Shown here piece after piece: positions 33,133-40,538 of a stretch of 64,000 nt of DNA. The stretch is from DASUPK01 sp963743575 (GTDB taxonomy: Bacteria > Actinomycetota > Thermoleophilia > Solirubrobacterales > 70-9), in assembly GCA_963743575.1 (NCBI GenBank), contig CAVUQC010000007.1, positions 1,612,001-1,676,000 of the forward strand. Reading direction: 5' to 3'. The position numbers and the translations under genes are program-made. Below the pieces are notes generated by a model that saw only the letters and a program-made list of their open reading frames with translations, ran no database searches and was not told the DNA's origin. Every line of letters starts with the position of its first letter. Position 1 is the first letter of the stretch.

Positions 33133-33135
33133 GGT
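33130..33135 (+). promoter_or_regulatory. -10 element of a leaderless promoter (TAGGGT) using the upstream stop codon
   Basis: TAGGGT lies six bases before ATG 33142 and no Shine-Dalgarno is present. Its TAG is the stop codon of the GlpB-like gene, so glpK may be expressed from its own promoter as well as by read-through. Confidence 0.6.
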
Positions 33136-33141
33136 TGGCAC

Positions 33142-34608
33142 ATGAGCGACGGGATGTTGCTCGGGATTGACGAGGGGACCACCGGCGTCAAGGCCGCGCT
33201 CTTCGACCAGCGGCTCCAACCGGTCGGCGAAGCGCGCCGCGACAAGGTGAATCGCCATCCCGAGGAGGGCTGGGTCGAGCAGGACGGCGAGGAGGTGGTG
33301 GTCGCCGTCGCGGAGGCCGTGGCCGAGCTGCTCGATGGCGCGGATGGGGAGGTGGTCGCCTGCGGGCTCGACCACCAGGGCGAATCGGTGCTGGCCTGGG
33401 ATTCGGAGAGCGGGAAGCCGCTCAGCCCAATCGTGGTCTGGCAGGACAAGCGCTCCCAGGAGATCCTCGACGTACTCACCGACAAGGAGGACGAGGTCAG
33501 GAAGCTCAGCGGCCTCCCCTTCGACCCCTACTTCTCCGCGGCCAAGCTGGCCTGGCTGCTGAAGAACAACGACGACGTCAAGAAGGCCCTCGCCGACGGC
33601 CGGCTGCGGATGGGAACCGTCGACTCCTTCCTCTGCGACCGGCTGGGGGCCGGCTTCGCCACCGAGCCCGCCACGGCCTCGCGCACACAGCTGCAGAGGA
33701 TCGACAAGCCCGGTTGGGACGAGCGCCTCTGCGAGATCTTCGGCATCCCGATGGACGTGCTGCCGGAGCTCCGCGATTCGGCGGGCGACCTGGGAACGCT
33801 CCGGCACGAGAGCTGGCCGGTCGAGCTGCCCTTCCGCGGCCAGACGGTGGACCAGCAGGCTGCCCTCGCCGGCGCGGCCTGCGTCGAGCCGGGCCGCGTG
33901 AAGGCGACCTACGGCACCGGTGTCTTCGTCCTCGCGCACGTGGGGGAAGGGGTCCCGGAGCCGGCCGGCGGCCTGCTCCCGACGATCGCCTGGAGCATCG
34001 ATGGCAAGCTCGAGTACGCGCTCGACGGCGGCGTCTTCGCGGCCGGGGCGATGCTGGAGTGGCTGTGCAATCAGATGGGAATCGCCGAGAGCCCCCCCGA
34101 GCTCAGCAAGCTGGCGCGCGAGGCCGAGACCTCGGCCGGCGCCCGGGTGCTCCCGGGCCTGGCCGGGATCGGAGCGCCGTGGTGGCGGCCGAACGCCCGC
34201 GCGGTGATGTCGGGCATATATGGCGGCACGACGCGCGAAAACGTCGCTCGGGCGGCGCTGGAGGGCATCGCCTGGAGGGTGGCCGACGTCGTCGCCGCGA
34301 TCAAGGAGACCTCACCCGTGGAGACCCTTCGCGTGGACGGCGGCCTCACCAACGAGCCACTGCTACTCCAACTCCAGGCGGACATGATCGGGGCGCCGGT
34401 GGAGGCCGCGGGTGCGGATGCGACGGTCCTCGGCGCGGCAGCCCTCGCCGCGGTTGGATCGGGCGTGATCGATTCGCTCACCGACCTGCCGGAGATGCTT
34501 CCGGCCGACCGCAGCGTCGATCCGCAGCAGGACGAGGAGTGGCGCTCAGCCGAGCACGAGCGCTGGCGCGAATTCGTGAGTGCAACCGAGGCGCTGGACC
34601 CGCACTAG
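33142..34608 (+). CDS. glpK: Glycerol kinase (FGGY family)
   Basis: 488 residues, the right length for GlpK. ATP site LGIDEGTTGVKAALFD, then GLDHQGESVLAWD, VVWQDKRSQE, the phosphate loop ATYGTGVFVLAH, and the C-terminal LRVDGGLTNEPLLLQLQADM. It phosphorylates glycerol to glycerol-3-phosphate, which the GlpA/GlpB-like pair upstream would oxidise to dihydroxyacetone phosphate. Family alternatives such as xylulokinase are less likely given this context. No glycerol facilitator is present. Confidence 0.85.
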   Translation: MSDGMLLGIDEGTTGVKAALFDQRLQPVGEARRDKVNRHPEEGWVEQDGEEVVVAVAEAVAELLDGADGEVVACGLDHQGESVLAWDSESGKPLSPIVVWQDKRSQEILDVLTDKEDEVRKLSGLPFDPYFSAAKLAWLLKNNDDVKKALADGRLRMGTVDSFLCDRLGAGFATEPATASRTQLQRIDKPGWDERLCEIFGIPMDVLPELRDSAGDLGTLRHESWPVELPFRGQTVDQQAALAGAACVEPGRVKATYGTGVFVLAHVGEGVPEPAGGLLPTIAWSIDGKLEYALDGGVFAAGAMLEWLCNQMGIAESPPELSKLAREAETSAGARVLPGLAGIGAPWWRPNARAVMSGIYGGTTRENVARAALEGIAWRVADVVAAIKETSPVETLRVDGGLTNEPLLLQLQADMIGAPVEAAGADATVLGAAALAAVGSGVIDSLTDLPEMLPADRSVDPQQDEEWRSAEHERWREFVSATEALDPH

Positions 34609-34639
34609 CGGCGCCCGCCCTACCTAAACTGGCTTTGAG

Positions 34640-36043
34640 ATGAACCGCATGCGTTCGCGGCCCGACTTCGGCCGCATCGCCGCCACGACTCTGGAGACCC
34701 TGGCCTGGGTGGGGCTGGCCACCGCGCTGGTGGCGCTGCTCGACTCGGTCGCGACCCCAGCGGGTCTCGGCAGCCTCTATCTGATTGCCGTGCTCGCAGT
34801 CGCCATCCGGCGCGGCCAGGTCGCGGCCCTGGCAGCAGCGGTCGTCGGCGTCCTGATCCTCAACTACTTCTTCATCAAGCCGCTGCACCAGCTGACGATC
34901 GCCGACTCGGACAACGTCGTCGCGCTCGGGGTGCTGCTGGTAACCGCCCTCGTGGTCGGCCGGCTGGCGAGCCTTTCCCGGCAACGGGCCGCCGAGGCGG
35001 AGCTGCGCGCCGAGCAGGCGACGGCGCGCGAGCGGGAGGCGGCGATGGTCGCCGATGCGGCGACGGCGCTCCTCAGCAGGACGGACGACATGGTGTCGGC
35101 GATCTCCACGGACCTAGAGGCGATCGGGGGTGGCCAGCTCAGGCTCGCGGCCAGCTCGGCGCCCCAGGCCGGGGAGGGCGAGATCGGCCTGCGCCTGCCG
35201 ACCGAGGCCCGCTCCGTCTGGCTATACGCCGCCGCGTCGGCCAGCTGGACCGAGGCGGATCTCAGCCGGCTGGCCACGCCCCTCGGGCGCCTGCTGGATG
35301 TCGCCGCCGAGCGCGAGACGGCGGCCGCTCGCAGCGCAGACGCGGAGGCGGCTCGGCAGGCGGACGCAGCCAAGACGGTGATTCTCCACGCGGTCTCCCA
35401 CGACCTGCGCTCGCCGCTGACAGCGATCCGCACCGCCGCCGCTGGCTTACGGGAGCAGGGAACCTCCACCGAGGACCGGATCGCGCTGATCGACGCCATC
35501 GAGGAGGAGGCCGACCGGCTGACCAGGCTGATCGGCAACCTGCTCGACCTCTCGCGGATCGAGGCGGGGGCCGTCCATCCCCGGACCGACTGGTGCGACC
35601 TTCTCGACGTGATCTCGACCGCGATCTCGCACCTTCGCGAGCAGCACGAGCCGCATCGGATCCAGATTGAGCTCGGTGGTGAGCTTCCTCTGGTGCGCGC
35701 CGACGCATCCCAGCTCGAGCGCGTCTTCTCCAACCTGATCGAGAACGCCCTGCGGTTCTCGCCGCCCGGCGAGCCGGTCCGGGTGAGCGGCGGCGCCGGG
35801 GCGGGCAAGGTGACGATCCGCGTCGTCGATCGCGGACCTGGTGTCCCGGTCTCCCAGCGCAACGAGATCTTCAAGGCCTTCCACACCGGCGACGAGCGTG
35901 AGGGAGCCGGGCTCGGTCTCGCCATCTGCAAGGGGTTCGTCGAGGCCAACGGGGGAGAGCTGAGGCTGCAGGCGGACTCTGCCGACGGCACGGCGTTCGC
36001 CGTTTCCTTCCCACTGGTCGAGCAGCCGGCGACGGTGGCATGA
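34640..36043 (+). CDS. DUF4118 sensor histidine kinase (KdpD C-terminal type)
   Basis: 467 residues. Four membrane helices (about 12-110) form a DUF4118 module (YLIAVLAVAIRRGQ, LNYFFIKPLHQL). A coiled segment and GAF-like region follow, then HisKA with VSHDLRSPLTAIRTAAAGL and HATPase with SNLIENALRFSP, RGPGVPVSQRN and GAGLGLAICKGF. It lacks the KdpD N-terminal and USP domains, so it is a short KdpD relative. It overlaps the OmpR-type regulator by ATGA. Potassium sensing is suggested by family and by the kup gene nearby, but is unproven. TAAACT lies nine bases before ATG. Confidence 0.88.
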   Translation: MNRMRSRPDFGRIAATTLETLAWVGLATALVALLDSVATPAGLGSLYLIAVLAVAIRRGQVAALAAAVVGVLILNYFFIKPLHQLTIADSDNVVALGVLLVTALVVGRLASLSRQRAAEAELRAEQATAREREAAMVADAATALLSRTDDMVSAISTDLEAIGGGQLRLAASSAPQAGEGEIGLRLPTEARSVWLYAAASASWTEADLSRLATPLGRLLDVAAERETAAARSADAEAARQADAAKTVILHAVSHDLRSPLTAIRTAAAGLREQGTSTEDRIALIDAIEEEADRLTRLIGNLLDLSRIEAGAVHPRTDWCDLLDVISTAISHLREQHEPHRIQIELGGELPLVRADASQLERVFSNLIENALRFSPPGEPVRVSGGAGAGKVTIRVVDRGPGVPVSQRNEIFKAFHTGDEREGAGLGLAICKGFVEANGGELRLQADSADGTAFAVSFPLVEQPATVA

Positions 36044-36729
36044 GCGCCGGGGAGTCCCGCGTGCTTGTCGTCGACGACGAGCCGCAGATCATTCGAGGGC
36101 TCAGGGTGATCCTCACCAACGCCGGATACAAGGTGGAGGAGGCGACGACCAAGAAGGAGGCGCTCGACGCCGTCTCCGTCCGGCCGCCCGACGCGATTGT
36201 GCTCGACCTGGTCCTCCCCGACGGGGACGGCATCGAGGTCTGCGCCGACATCCGTCGCTGGAGCCAGGTTCCGATCGTGGTGCTCTCCGCCGTGGGGGAC
36301 GAGCGCCAGAAGGTCCTGGCGCTCGATGCCGGAGCGGACGACTACGTCACGAAGCCGTTCGGGAGCGAGGAGCTGCTGGCCCGGATGCGCGCGGTTCTAC
36401 GGCGCAAGAGCGACGAGGGCGACTCAGCCGTCCAGGTCGGCGACCTCGAGATCGATCTCGCCGACCGTTCCGTCAGCAGAGACGGCGAGAAGCTCCACCT
36501 GACTCCGATCGAGTTCGACCTGCTCTCGAAGCTGGCGGAGCATCCCGGCCGGCTGGTCACCCACCGCCAGCTCCTCCACGAGGTCTGGGGCCCCGGGTAC
36601 GAGGACGAGACTCACTACCTGCGCGTCCACTTTGCTCACGTCCGGGCCAAGATCGAGCCCGACCCGTCAAGCCCTCGCTATGTGATCACCGAGCCGGGGA
36701 TCGGGTACCGGCTACATGTCGACCAGTAG
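36040..36729 (+). CDS. OmpR/KdpE-like response regulator
   Basis: 229 residues. The receiver has LVVDDEPQI, phosphorylation Asp in AIVLDLVLPDGDG, and Lys in VTKPFGSEELLARM. A winged-helix DNA-binding domain follows (about 130-229) with LTPIEFDLLSKLAEHPGRL and TEPGIGYRL. ATG overlaps the kinase stop (ATGA), so the two form a two-component pair. The KdpE-like sequence type fits the DUF4118 kinase. No kdpFABC is in the window; kup, 0.8 kb away on the other strand, is the nearest potassium gene. Confidence 0.9.
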   Translation: MSAGESRVLVVDDEPQIIRGLRVILTNAGYKVEEATTKKEALDAVSVRPPDAIVLDLVLPDGDGIEVCADIRRWSQVPIVVLSAVGDERQKVLALDAGADDYVTKPFGSEELLARMRAVLRRKSDEGDSAVQVGDLEIDLADRSVSRDGEKLHLTPIEFDLLSKLAEHPGRLVTHRQLLHEVWGPGYEDETHYLRVHFAHVRAKIEPDPSSPRYVITEPGIGYRLHVDQ

Positions 36730-36751
36730 GCAGGCGGCGCTGGGGCTCGCG

Positions 36752-37174
36752 TCATGGCTGGTGGGAATCGGCCAGCGTGAACTGCGCTGCGATCACGACC
36801 AGGTACACGAGCGTCGCGACGAAGCCGACGATCATCCAGGCGACGGGGTCGTTCACCGTCGCTGTGACGAGCGCCGTCGCGCCGATCGCGAGACCGACCG
36901 AGACCAGATGGAAGCCACCCCAAAGGCGCACCGAGCCGTGCTCCCTCGGGACCAGAATCTCACCGGGATGCCCGTAGGCCAATGCGGCCGTCACTCCGAA
37001 GCCGATCACAGCCCCCGCCAGGAAGAGAAGGGCTTCCCATGCCGTCGGGATGCCGAGGGAGTGCGTCGTCACTGCGCCCGAGGTCCAGATCGTCAGCGTG
37101 TACCCATAGGGTGCCGCGCTGGTTGCCACGGCTGTCTTGAGGTGAGATCGGTAGGTGTGCCGCTCGTCGCTCAC
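36752..37174 (-). CDS. Small polytopic membrane protein, unknown function
   Basis: 140 residues from GTG 37174 with four hydrophobic helices (about 27-40, 48-66, 88-106, 112-133) and a His-containing N-terminus (SDERHTYRSHLKTAV). I recognise no family. The GTG overlaps the TGA of the upstream gene (GTGA), so both are translated together. It is convergent with the response regulator, 22 bases apart. Its position between a KdpDE-like pair and kup suggests a membrane stress or ion role, which is only an inference. Confidence 0.7.
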   Translation of the reverse strand: MSDERHTYRSHLKTAVATSAAPYGYTLTIWTSGAVTTHSLGIPTAWEALLFLAGAVIGFGVTAALAYGHPGEILVPREHGSVRLWGGFHLVSVGLAIGATALVTATVNDPVAWMIVGFVATLVYLVVIAAQFTLADSHQP

Positions 37175-37479
37175 TGAGGCCCGGACGATACTTCGGTCCC
37201 TCGGTCGTCGGTTTCGGCTGTCCGCTCCACCGTCTGGATCCCTCGCGGGCGCCCGGCGCGCACCCGGCGGTTCCAGAGAAAGCCGCCGATCACGACGGTC
37301 CCCGCGATCGAGATCAGCGGATAGCCGCGGGCCAGGTTGACCACCAGGGTGAAGGCGACGACCACAGCGGCAATCACGTTGATGGCGAACAGCCACCAGG
37401 ACCGCCGGCGCCGCGAGAACCGCGCCATCGCCAGCAGCCCCGCGAGGAAGCTGACGAAGACCGCCACGGCGTAGACCAA
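37171..37479 (-). CDS. Small membrane protein, unknown function
   Basis: 102 residues from TTG 37479 (a GTG four codons later is an alternative). Two or three hydrophobic stretches (VYAVAVFVSFLAGLLAM, WLFAINVIAAVVVAFTLVVNLA, SIAGTVVIGGFLW) are followed by a charged cytoplasmic tail. No family recognised. It is the first gene of a two-gene unit with 36752-37174. A palindrome GATTTAGCGAAATC lies right upstream of the start and resembles one at 40244. Confidence 0.65.
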   Translation of the reverse strand: MVYAVAVFVSFLAGLLAMARFSRRRRSWWLFAINVIAAVVVAFTLVVNLARGYPLISIAGTVVIGGFLWNRRVRAGRPRGIQTVERTAETDDRGTEVSSGPQ

Positions 37480-37483
37480 TTGC

Positions 37484-37497
37484 GATTTAGCGAAATC
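37484..37497. promoter_or_regulatory. GATTT-N4-AAATC palindrome upstream of the membrane-protein pair
   Basis: GATTTAGCGAAATC is a five-base inverted repeat a few bases before TTG 37479. The flanked string TGAGATTTCG recurs exactly at 40241-40250, upstream of the gene preceding kup. It may be a shared operator. Confidence 0.3.
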
Positions 37498-37532
37498 TCA
37501 ACGCCTGCCCTGTGAGATTCGTCGATCCGCTG

Positions 37533-39662
37533 CTACAGACCGATCTGCGAGCCGACCAGCACTGTCTTGTCGCTGGGAAGCTTGAAGGCGTCGATCGGGC
37601 TCGCCGCGTTGCGGGCCATGACCATGAAGAGCTTCTTTCGCAAGCGGGTCAGCGGCGGGATGTCCTCGGTCGGCTTGATCGAGATTCGCGAGACGAAATA
37701 AGAGGCGTTCTCGAGATCCAGGTTCCGTTCGAGCAGCCCCTGCTTGCGACAGAGCCTCAACGCCGCTGGGACGTCGAGGGAATCGTGGTAGCCGGCCCGG
37801 ATTGTGACGTGCAGGACATTGAACTCATCACCGATGCGCTCGACCGTGAAGCGCTCGAACTCGTCGACGTTCGGGATGCTGACCAGGTCGACGGAGACAA
37901 TCAAGACCCGCTTCGGGAAGGTGTGAGTGTTCTCAACCTCGAGCCGCAGCGCGAGTGGGGTGGTCTCCTTGCTGGGGTGAAGGTGCACGGCGACGCCGTT
38001 GACCTTCGTCGGCGGTTCCACCTGGGTGTCGAGGTCGCCGAGGAACTGGGCCAGCGGCCCCTCCTTCTCGATTCTCCGGCGGGTGACGACGGTCTGCCCT
38101 CGGCGCCAATTGATCATGACGAGCGAGATGACCAGGGCGAGAGCCAGGGAAAGCCATGCCCCGTGCTCGATCTTGATGATGTTGGAGGCGAAGAACGCCA
38201 CTTCCACGGTCAGGAACAGGGCGGCGATCGGCACCAGCCTGCGCCTCGGCGTGCCCCAGAGGTAGCGGGCAACTGCCAGGAAAAGGACGGTGTTGAGGAC
38301 GAAGGTGGCCGTGACTGCAACGCCGTAGATGTCGCCGAGCCTGTCGGCGGACTGGAAGACGAGCGTCAGCGTGACGACCCCGACACACAGCGCCCAGTTC
38401 ACGAACGGGACGTAGATCTGGCCCTCCAGCTTCGACGGGTGCAAGATGTTGAGACGTGGCAGGAAGCCGAGCTGGACCGCTTGGCGGGCGACGGAGAAGG
38501 AGCCCGAGATTGCCGCCTGAGAAGCGATGATCGTCGCCGCCGTCGCCAGGAACAGCATCGGTATGCGGGCCCACTCGGGGGACATCAGGAAGAACGGGTT
38601 CACCGCGGTGCTCGGGTCGTGACGGATCATCGCCGCCTGACCGAGGTAGTTGAGCACCAGCGCGGGGAAGGCGACCCCGAACCAGCCGAGCCGGATCGGC
38701 GCAGCGCCGAAATGACCTCTGTCCGCGTAGAGCGTCTCGGCGCCCGTCACGGCGAGGACGACACCGCCGAGCACGAAGAAGCTCTGTAGTCCGTGGTCCA
38801 CGAGGAAGCGAGCCCCCCAGGTGGGCGAGAGCCCCTGAAGCACCGCCGGGTCCCTCGCCAGCTGGTGGAGCCCGAGCAGCGCGATGGCGACGAACCACAC
38901 CATGATCACCGGTCCGAACAGGATCCCGATCGTGCCCGAGCCGCGTCGCTGAAGCACGAACAGCCCGATCAGGATGACGACCGAGATCGGCACGACCAGG
39001 TGAGCGAGGGCGGGCTCTACCACCTTCAACCCCTGTACCGAGCCGAGGACCGAGATCGCCGGCGTGATGATCGCGTCGCCGAAGAACAGCGCCGCACCGA
39101 AGAGGCCGATCGTTACCAACGCGACGCCATGGGGCACCCTGTGTCGCTGGATCAGTGACGCCAGCGCCATGATGCCGCCGTCGCCGCGGTTGTGTGCGCG
39201 CATGATGAAGCCCGCGTACTTGACGCCGACGACGATGATCAGCGCCCAAAAGATCAGCGAGACGACGCCATAGACGTCCGCGGCGGTCGCCTGAGCGACG
39301 CTGGCGTTTTGCGTGAAGATGACCTGCTCGGTGTAGAGGGGGCTCGTGCCGATGTCGCCGTAGACGACGCCGAGCGCCCCGAGCGCCAGAGCGGCCTTGC
39401 TGGCGTCGGTGATCACATCGCGCTGGCTGTCCTTGAGCGCGTCGAAACGCTTGCGGACCGCCTCGGACTCCGCCTCCCTCGCCGCCGGGGACTCAGGGCG
39501 CCAGTAGCCGAGCTTGTGCGCCGCCTCGTTGAAGCTTCGCTTCGCGCCGGGCTTCGTCCCAGTGCGCACCGTGGGCTCGTGTGGCTCCGGGACAGTCTCG
39601 ACCCCGGCGTGGTGCGCCGCTTCGTGCAGGGGGCGGCCATGATCTGAGCCGGTGCTGCTCAT
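37533..39662 (-). CDS. kup: Kup-type potassium uptake transporter
   Basis: 709 residues. A hydrophilic N-terminus of ~85 residues, then about 12 helices starting LGALGVVYGDIGTSPLYT, the Kup signature, with GDGGIMAL, FGDAIITPAISVLGSVQGL and PSTAVNPFFLMSPEW. A C-terminal cytoplasmic domain (about 530-709) follows. Kup takes up potassium with protons. It is the second gene of an operon; ATG 39662 overlaps the TGA of the upstream gene (ATGA). The longer than usual N-terminus is odd. Confidence 0.92.
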   Translation of the reverse strand: MSSTGSDHGRPLHEAAHHAGVETVPEPHEPTVRTGTKPGAKRSFNEAAHKLGYWRPESPAAREAESEAVRKRFDALKDSQRDVITDASKAALALGALGVVYGDIGTSPLYTEQVIFTQNASVAQATAADVYGVVSLIFWALIIVVGVKYAGFIMRAHNRGDGGIMALASLIQRHRVPHGVALVTIGLFGAALFFGDAIITPAISVLGSVQGLKVVEPALAHLVVPISVVILIGLFVLQRRGSGTIGILFGPVIMVWFVAIALLGLHQLARDPAVLQGLSPTWGARFLVDHGLQSFFVLGGVVLAVTGAETLYADRGHFGAAPIRLGWFGVAFPALVLNYLGQAAMIRHDPSTAVNPFFLMSPEWARIPMLFLATAATIIASQAAISGSFSVARQAVQLGFLPRLNILHPSKLEGQIYVPFVNWALCVGVVTLTLVFQSADRLGDIYGVAVTATFVLNTVLFLAVARYLWGTPRRRLVPIAALFLTVEVAFFASNIIKIEHGAWLSLALALVISLVMINWRRGQTVVTRRRIEKEGPLAQFLGDLDTQVEPPTKVNGVAVHLHPSKETTPLALRLEVENTHTFPKRVLIVSVDLVSIPNVDEFERFTVERIGDEFNVLHVTIRAGYHDSLDVPAALRLCRKQGLLERNLDLENASYFVSRISIKPTEDIPPLTRLRKKLFMVMARNAASPIDAFKLPSDKTVLVGSQIGL

Positions 39663-40183
39663 GGGGTGGCTACCTCGGCGACGGCGAGAGGCCGCAGCGC
39701 GAACAACACCGCGAAGGATTCGTGCCAGAGCCGATCCGGGTCGGCAAGTTCTCCGGGGGGCGCGTAAACAGGGCTGCTCGGGTCGGTCAGCAGGCGCCAG
39801 CCGAGCACCACCCCTGGCGCGGCCACCGCTTCGGACGAGCGCAGGGACAGGACCAACTCGGTGAGGACTGGCCTCGCCACCTCAACCGCGTCGACGTCAA
39901 TTCGCACAACGCCGCCGAGCGTCCCCACCGGCGAAGCATCCACCAGCACTCGCTCGAGGCGGCTCGCGAGCCTTGTCCGCTCGCGCGAGGAGACGAGCTG
40001 AGCTTGCCGGAGCGCCAGCGGCGGATCGCCCAGCCCTTGCGCGCCACGAGCGATCTGTCGGTCCAGCCAAGGCCGCCGCAGGCGTGTGCGCGCCCACAGG
40101 AGGAGTCCCCAAGCACCGCCGATCGACGGCCCCGCGGTCTTGAGTGCAGGTCCTGTCGTTCGCCGGAGAGCAAAACTCGCCAT
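39659..40183 (-). CDS. Conserved-looking protein upstream of kup, unknown function
   Basis: 174 residues from ATG 40183, which has GGAGG nine bases upstream. The N-terminus is basic; residues ~60-120 are charged and amphipathic (SSRERTRLASRLERVLVDA), then mixed strands (VVRIDVDAVEVARPVLTELVLSL). No signal peptide or membrane helix is clear and I recognise no family. The four-base overlap with kup implies coupled translation, so it may regulate or accompany potassium uptake. Confidence 0.7.
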   Translation of the reverse strand: MASFALRRTTGPALKTAGPSIGGAWGLLLWARTRLRRPWLDRQIARGAQGLGDPPLALRQAQLVSSRERTRLASRLERVLVDASPVGTLGGVVRIDVDAVEVARPVLTELVLSLRSSEAVAAPGVVLGWRLLTDPSSPVYAPPGELADPDRLWHESFAVLFALRPLAVAEVATP

Positions 40184-40243
40184 ACGACCATCCTCCGTCG
40201 CGGCGCGTCAAGCTCCCGTAGAGAAACCTCCGAAGAGCATTGA

Positions 40244-40258
40244 GATTTCGTAAATATC
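40244..40258. promoter_or_regulatory. GATTT-N3-AAATATC element upstream of the kup operon
   Basis: GATTTCGTAAATATC is an imperfect palindrome about 60 bases upstream of ATG 40183. It shares TGAGATTTCG followed by TAAAT with the element at 37484. It lies in the 232-base gene-free stretch 40184-40415, which otherwise holds the two hairpins listed below. Confidence 0.3.
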
Positions 40259-40333
40259 GACGCAGGGCGAGATTGGGCGTACCAGCGTCTCGCCGCTTTG
40301 CGCGGGGGACAGGTCCTCCCCAGAACGCACTCT

Positions 40334-40352
40334 ACCCGCGCTTAACGCGGGT
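40334..40352 (-). terminator. Hairpin downstream of the APC permease operon (second)
   Basis: ACCCGCG and CGCGGGT form a perfect seven-pair stem with loop CTTAA. It is the distal of two hairpins after the minus-strand microprotein gene. Confidence 0.5.
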
Positions 40353-40370
40353 CGAGTGGGCGGCCCAACT

Positions 40371-40392
40371 CCCACGGTCCGTTGGCCGTGGG
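40371..40392 (-). terminator. Hairpin downstream of the APC permease operon (first)
   Basis: CCCACGG and CCGTGGG form a perfect seven-pair stem around TCCGTTGG, about 24 bases after the stop of the 34-residue gene. With the next hairpin it makes a tandem terminator. Confidence 0.5.
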
Positions 40393-40415
40393 CGCCGCGC
40401 AGCTACTGTCGAGCG

Positions 40416-40520
40416 TCAGCTGACGATCTCAATGATGATCGAAGCCAAGGCGATCAAGCCGAGGATCCCGATAGCTACCGTCAGGTCCTTCTCGCCGATG
40501 GACTTGTTCGATTCGTTCAT
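40416..40520 (-). CDS. 34-residue single-pass membrane microprotein linked to an APC permease
   Basis: ATG 40520 to TGA 40416 encodes 34 residues: a charged, hydrophilic start (MNESNKSIGEKDL) and one long hydrophobic helix (TVAIGILGLIALASIIIEIV) ending in VS. It begins 18 bases after the permease stop on the same strand, with a weak purine-rich site (GAAAGGCGAG) before it, and is followed by two hairpins, so it is the last gene of the permease operon. The clean hydrophilic-helix split in so short a frame is unlikely by chance. Small helices of this kind (KdpF, AcrZ, small importer subunits) stabilise or tune a partner transporter. I know of no named family for this one. Confidence 0.65.
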   Translation of the reverse strand: MNESNKSIGEKDLTVAIGILGLIALASIIIEIVS

Positions 40521-40538
40521 CGTTTCCACTCGCCTTTC

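Noticed and set aside
37171..37396. Extension of the 36752 membrane gene upstream to 37396
   Set aside because: The extra N-terminus is Arg/Asp-rich antiphase text of the neighbouring gene; GTG 37174 with the GTGA overlap is the better start.
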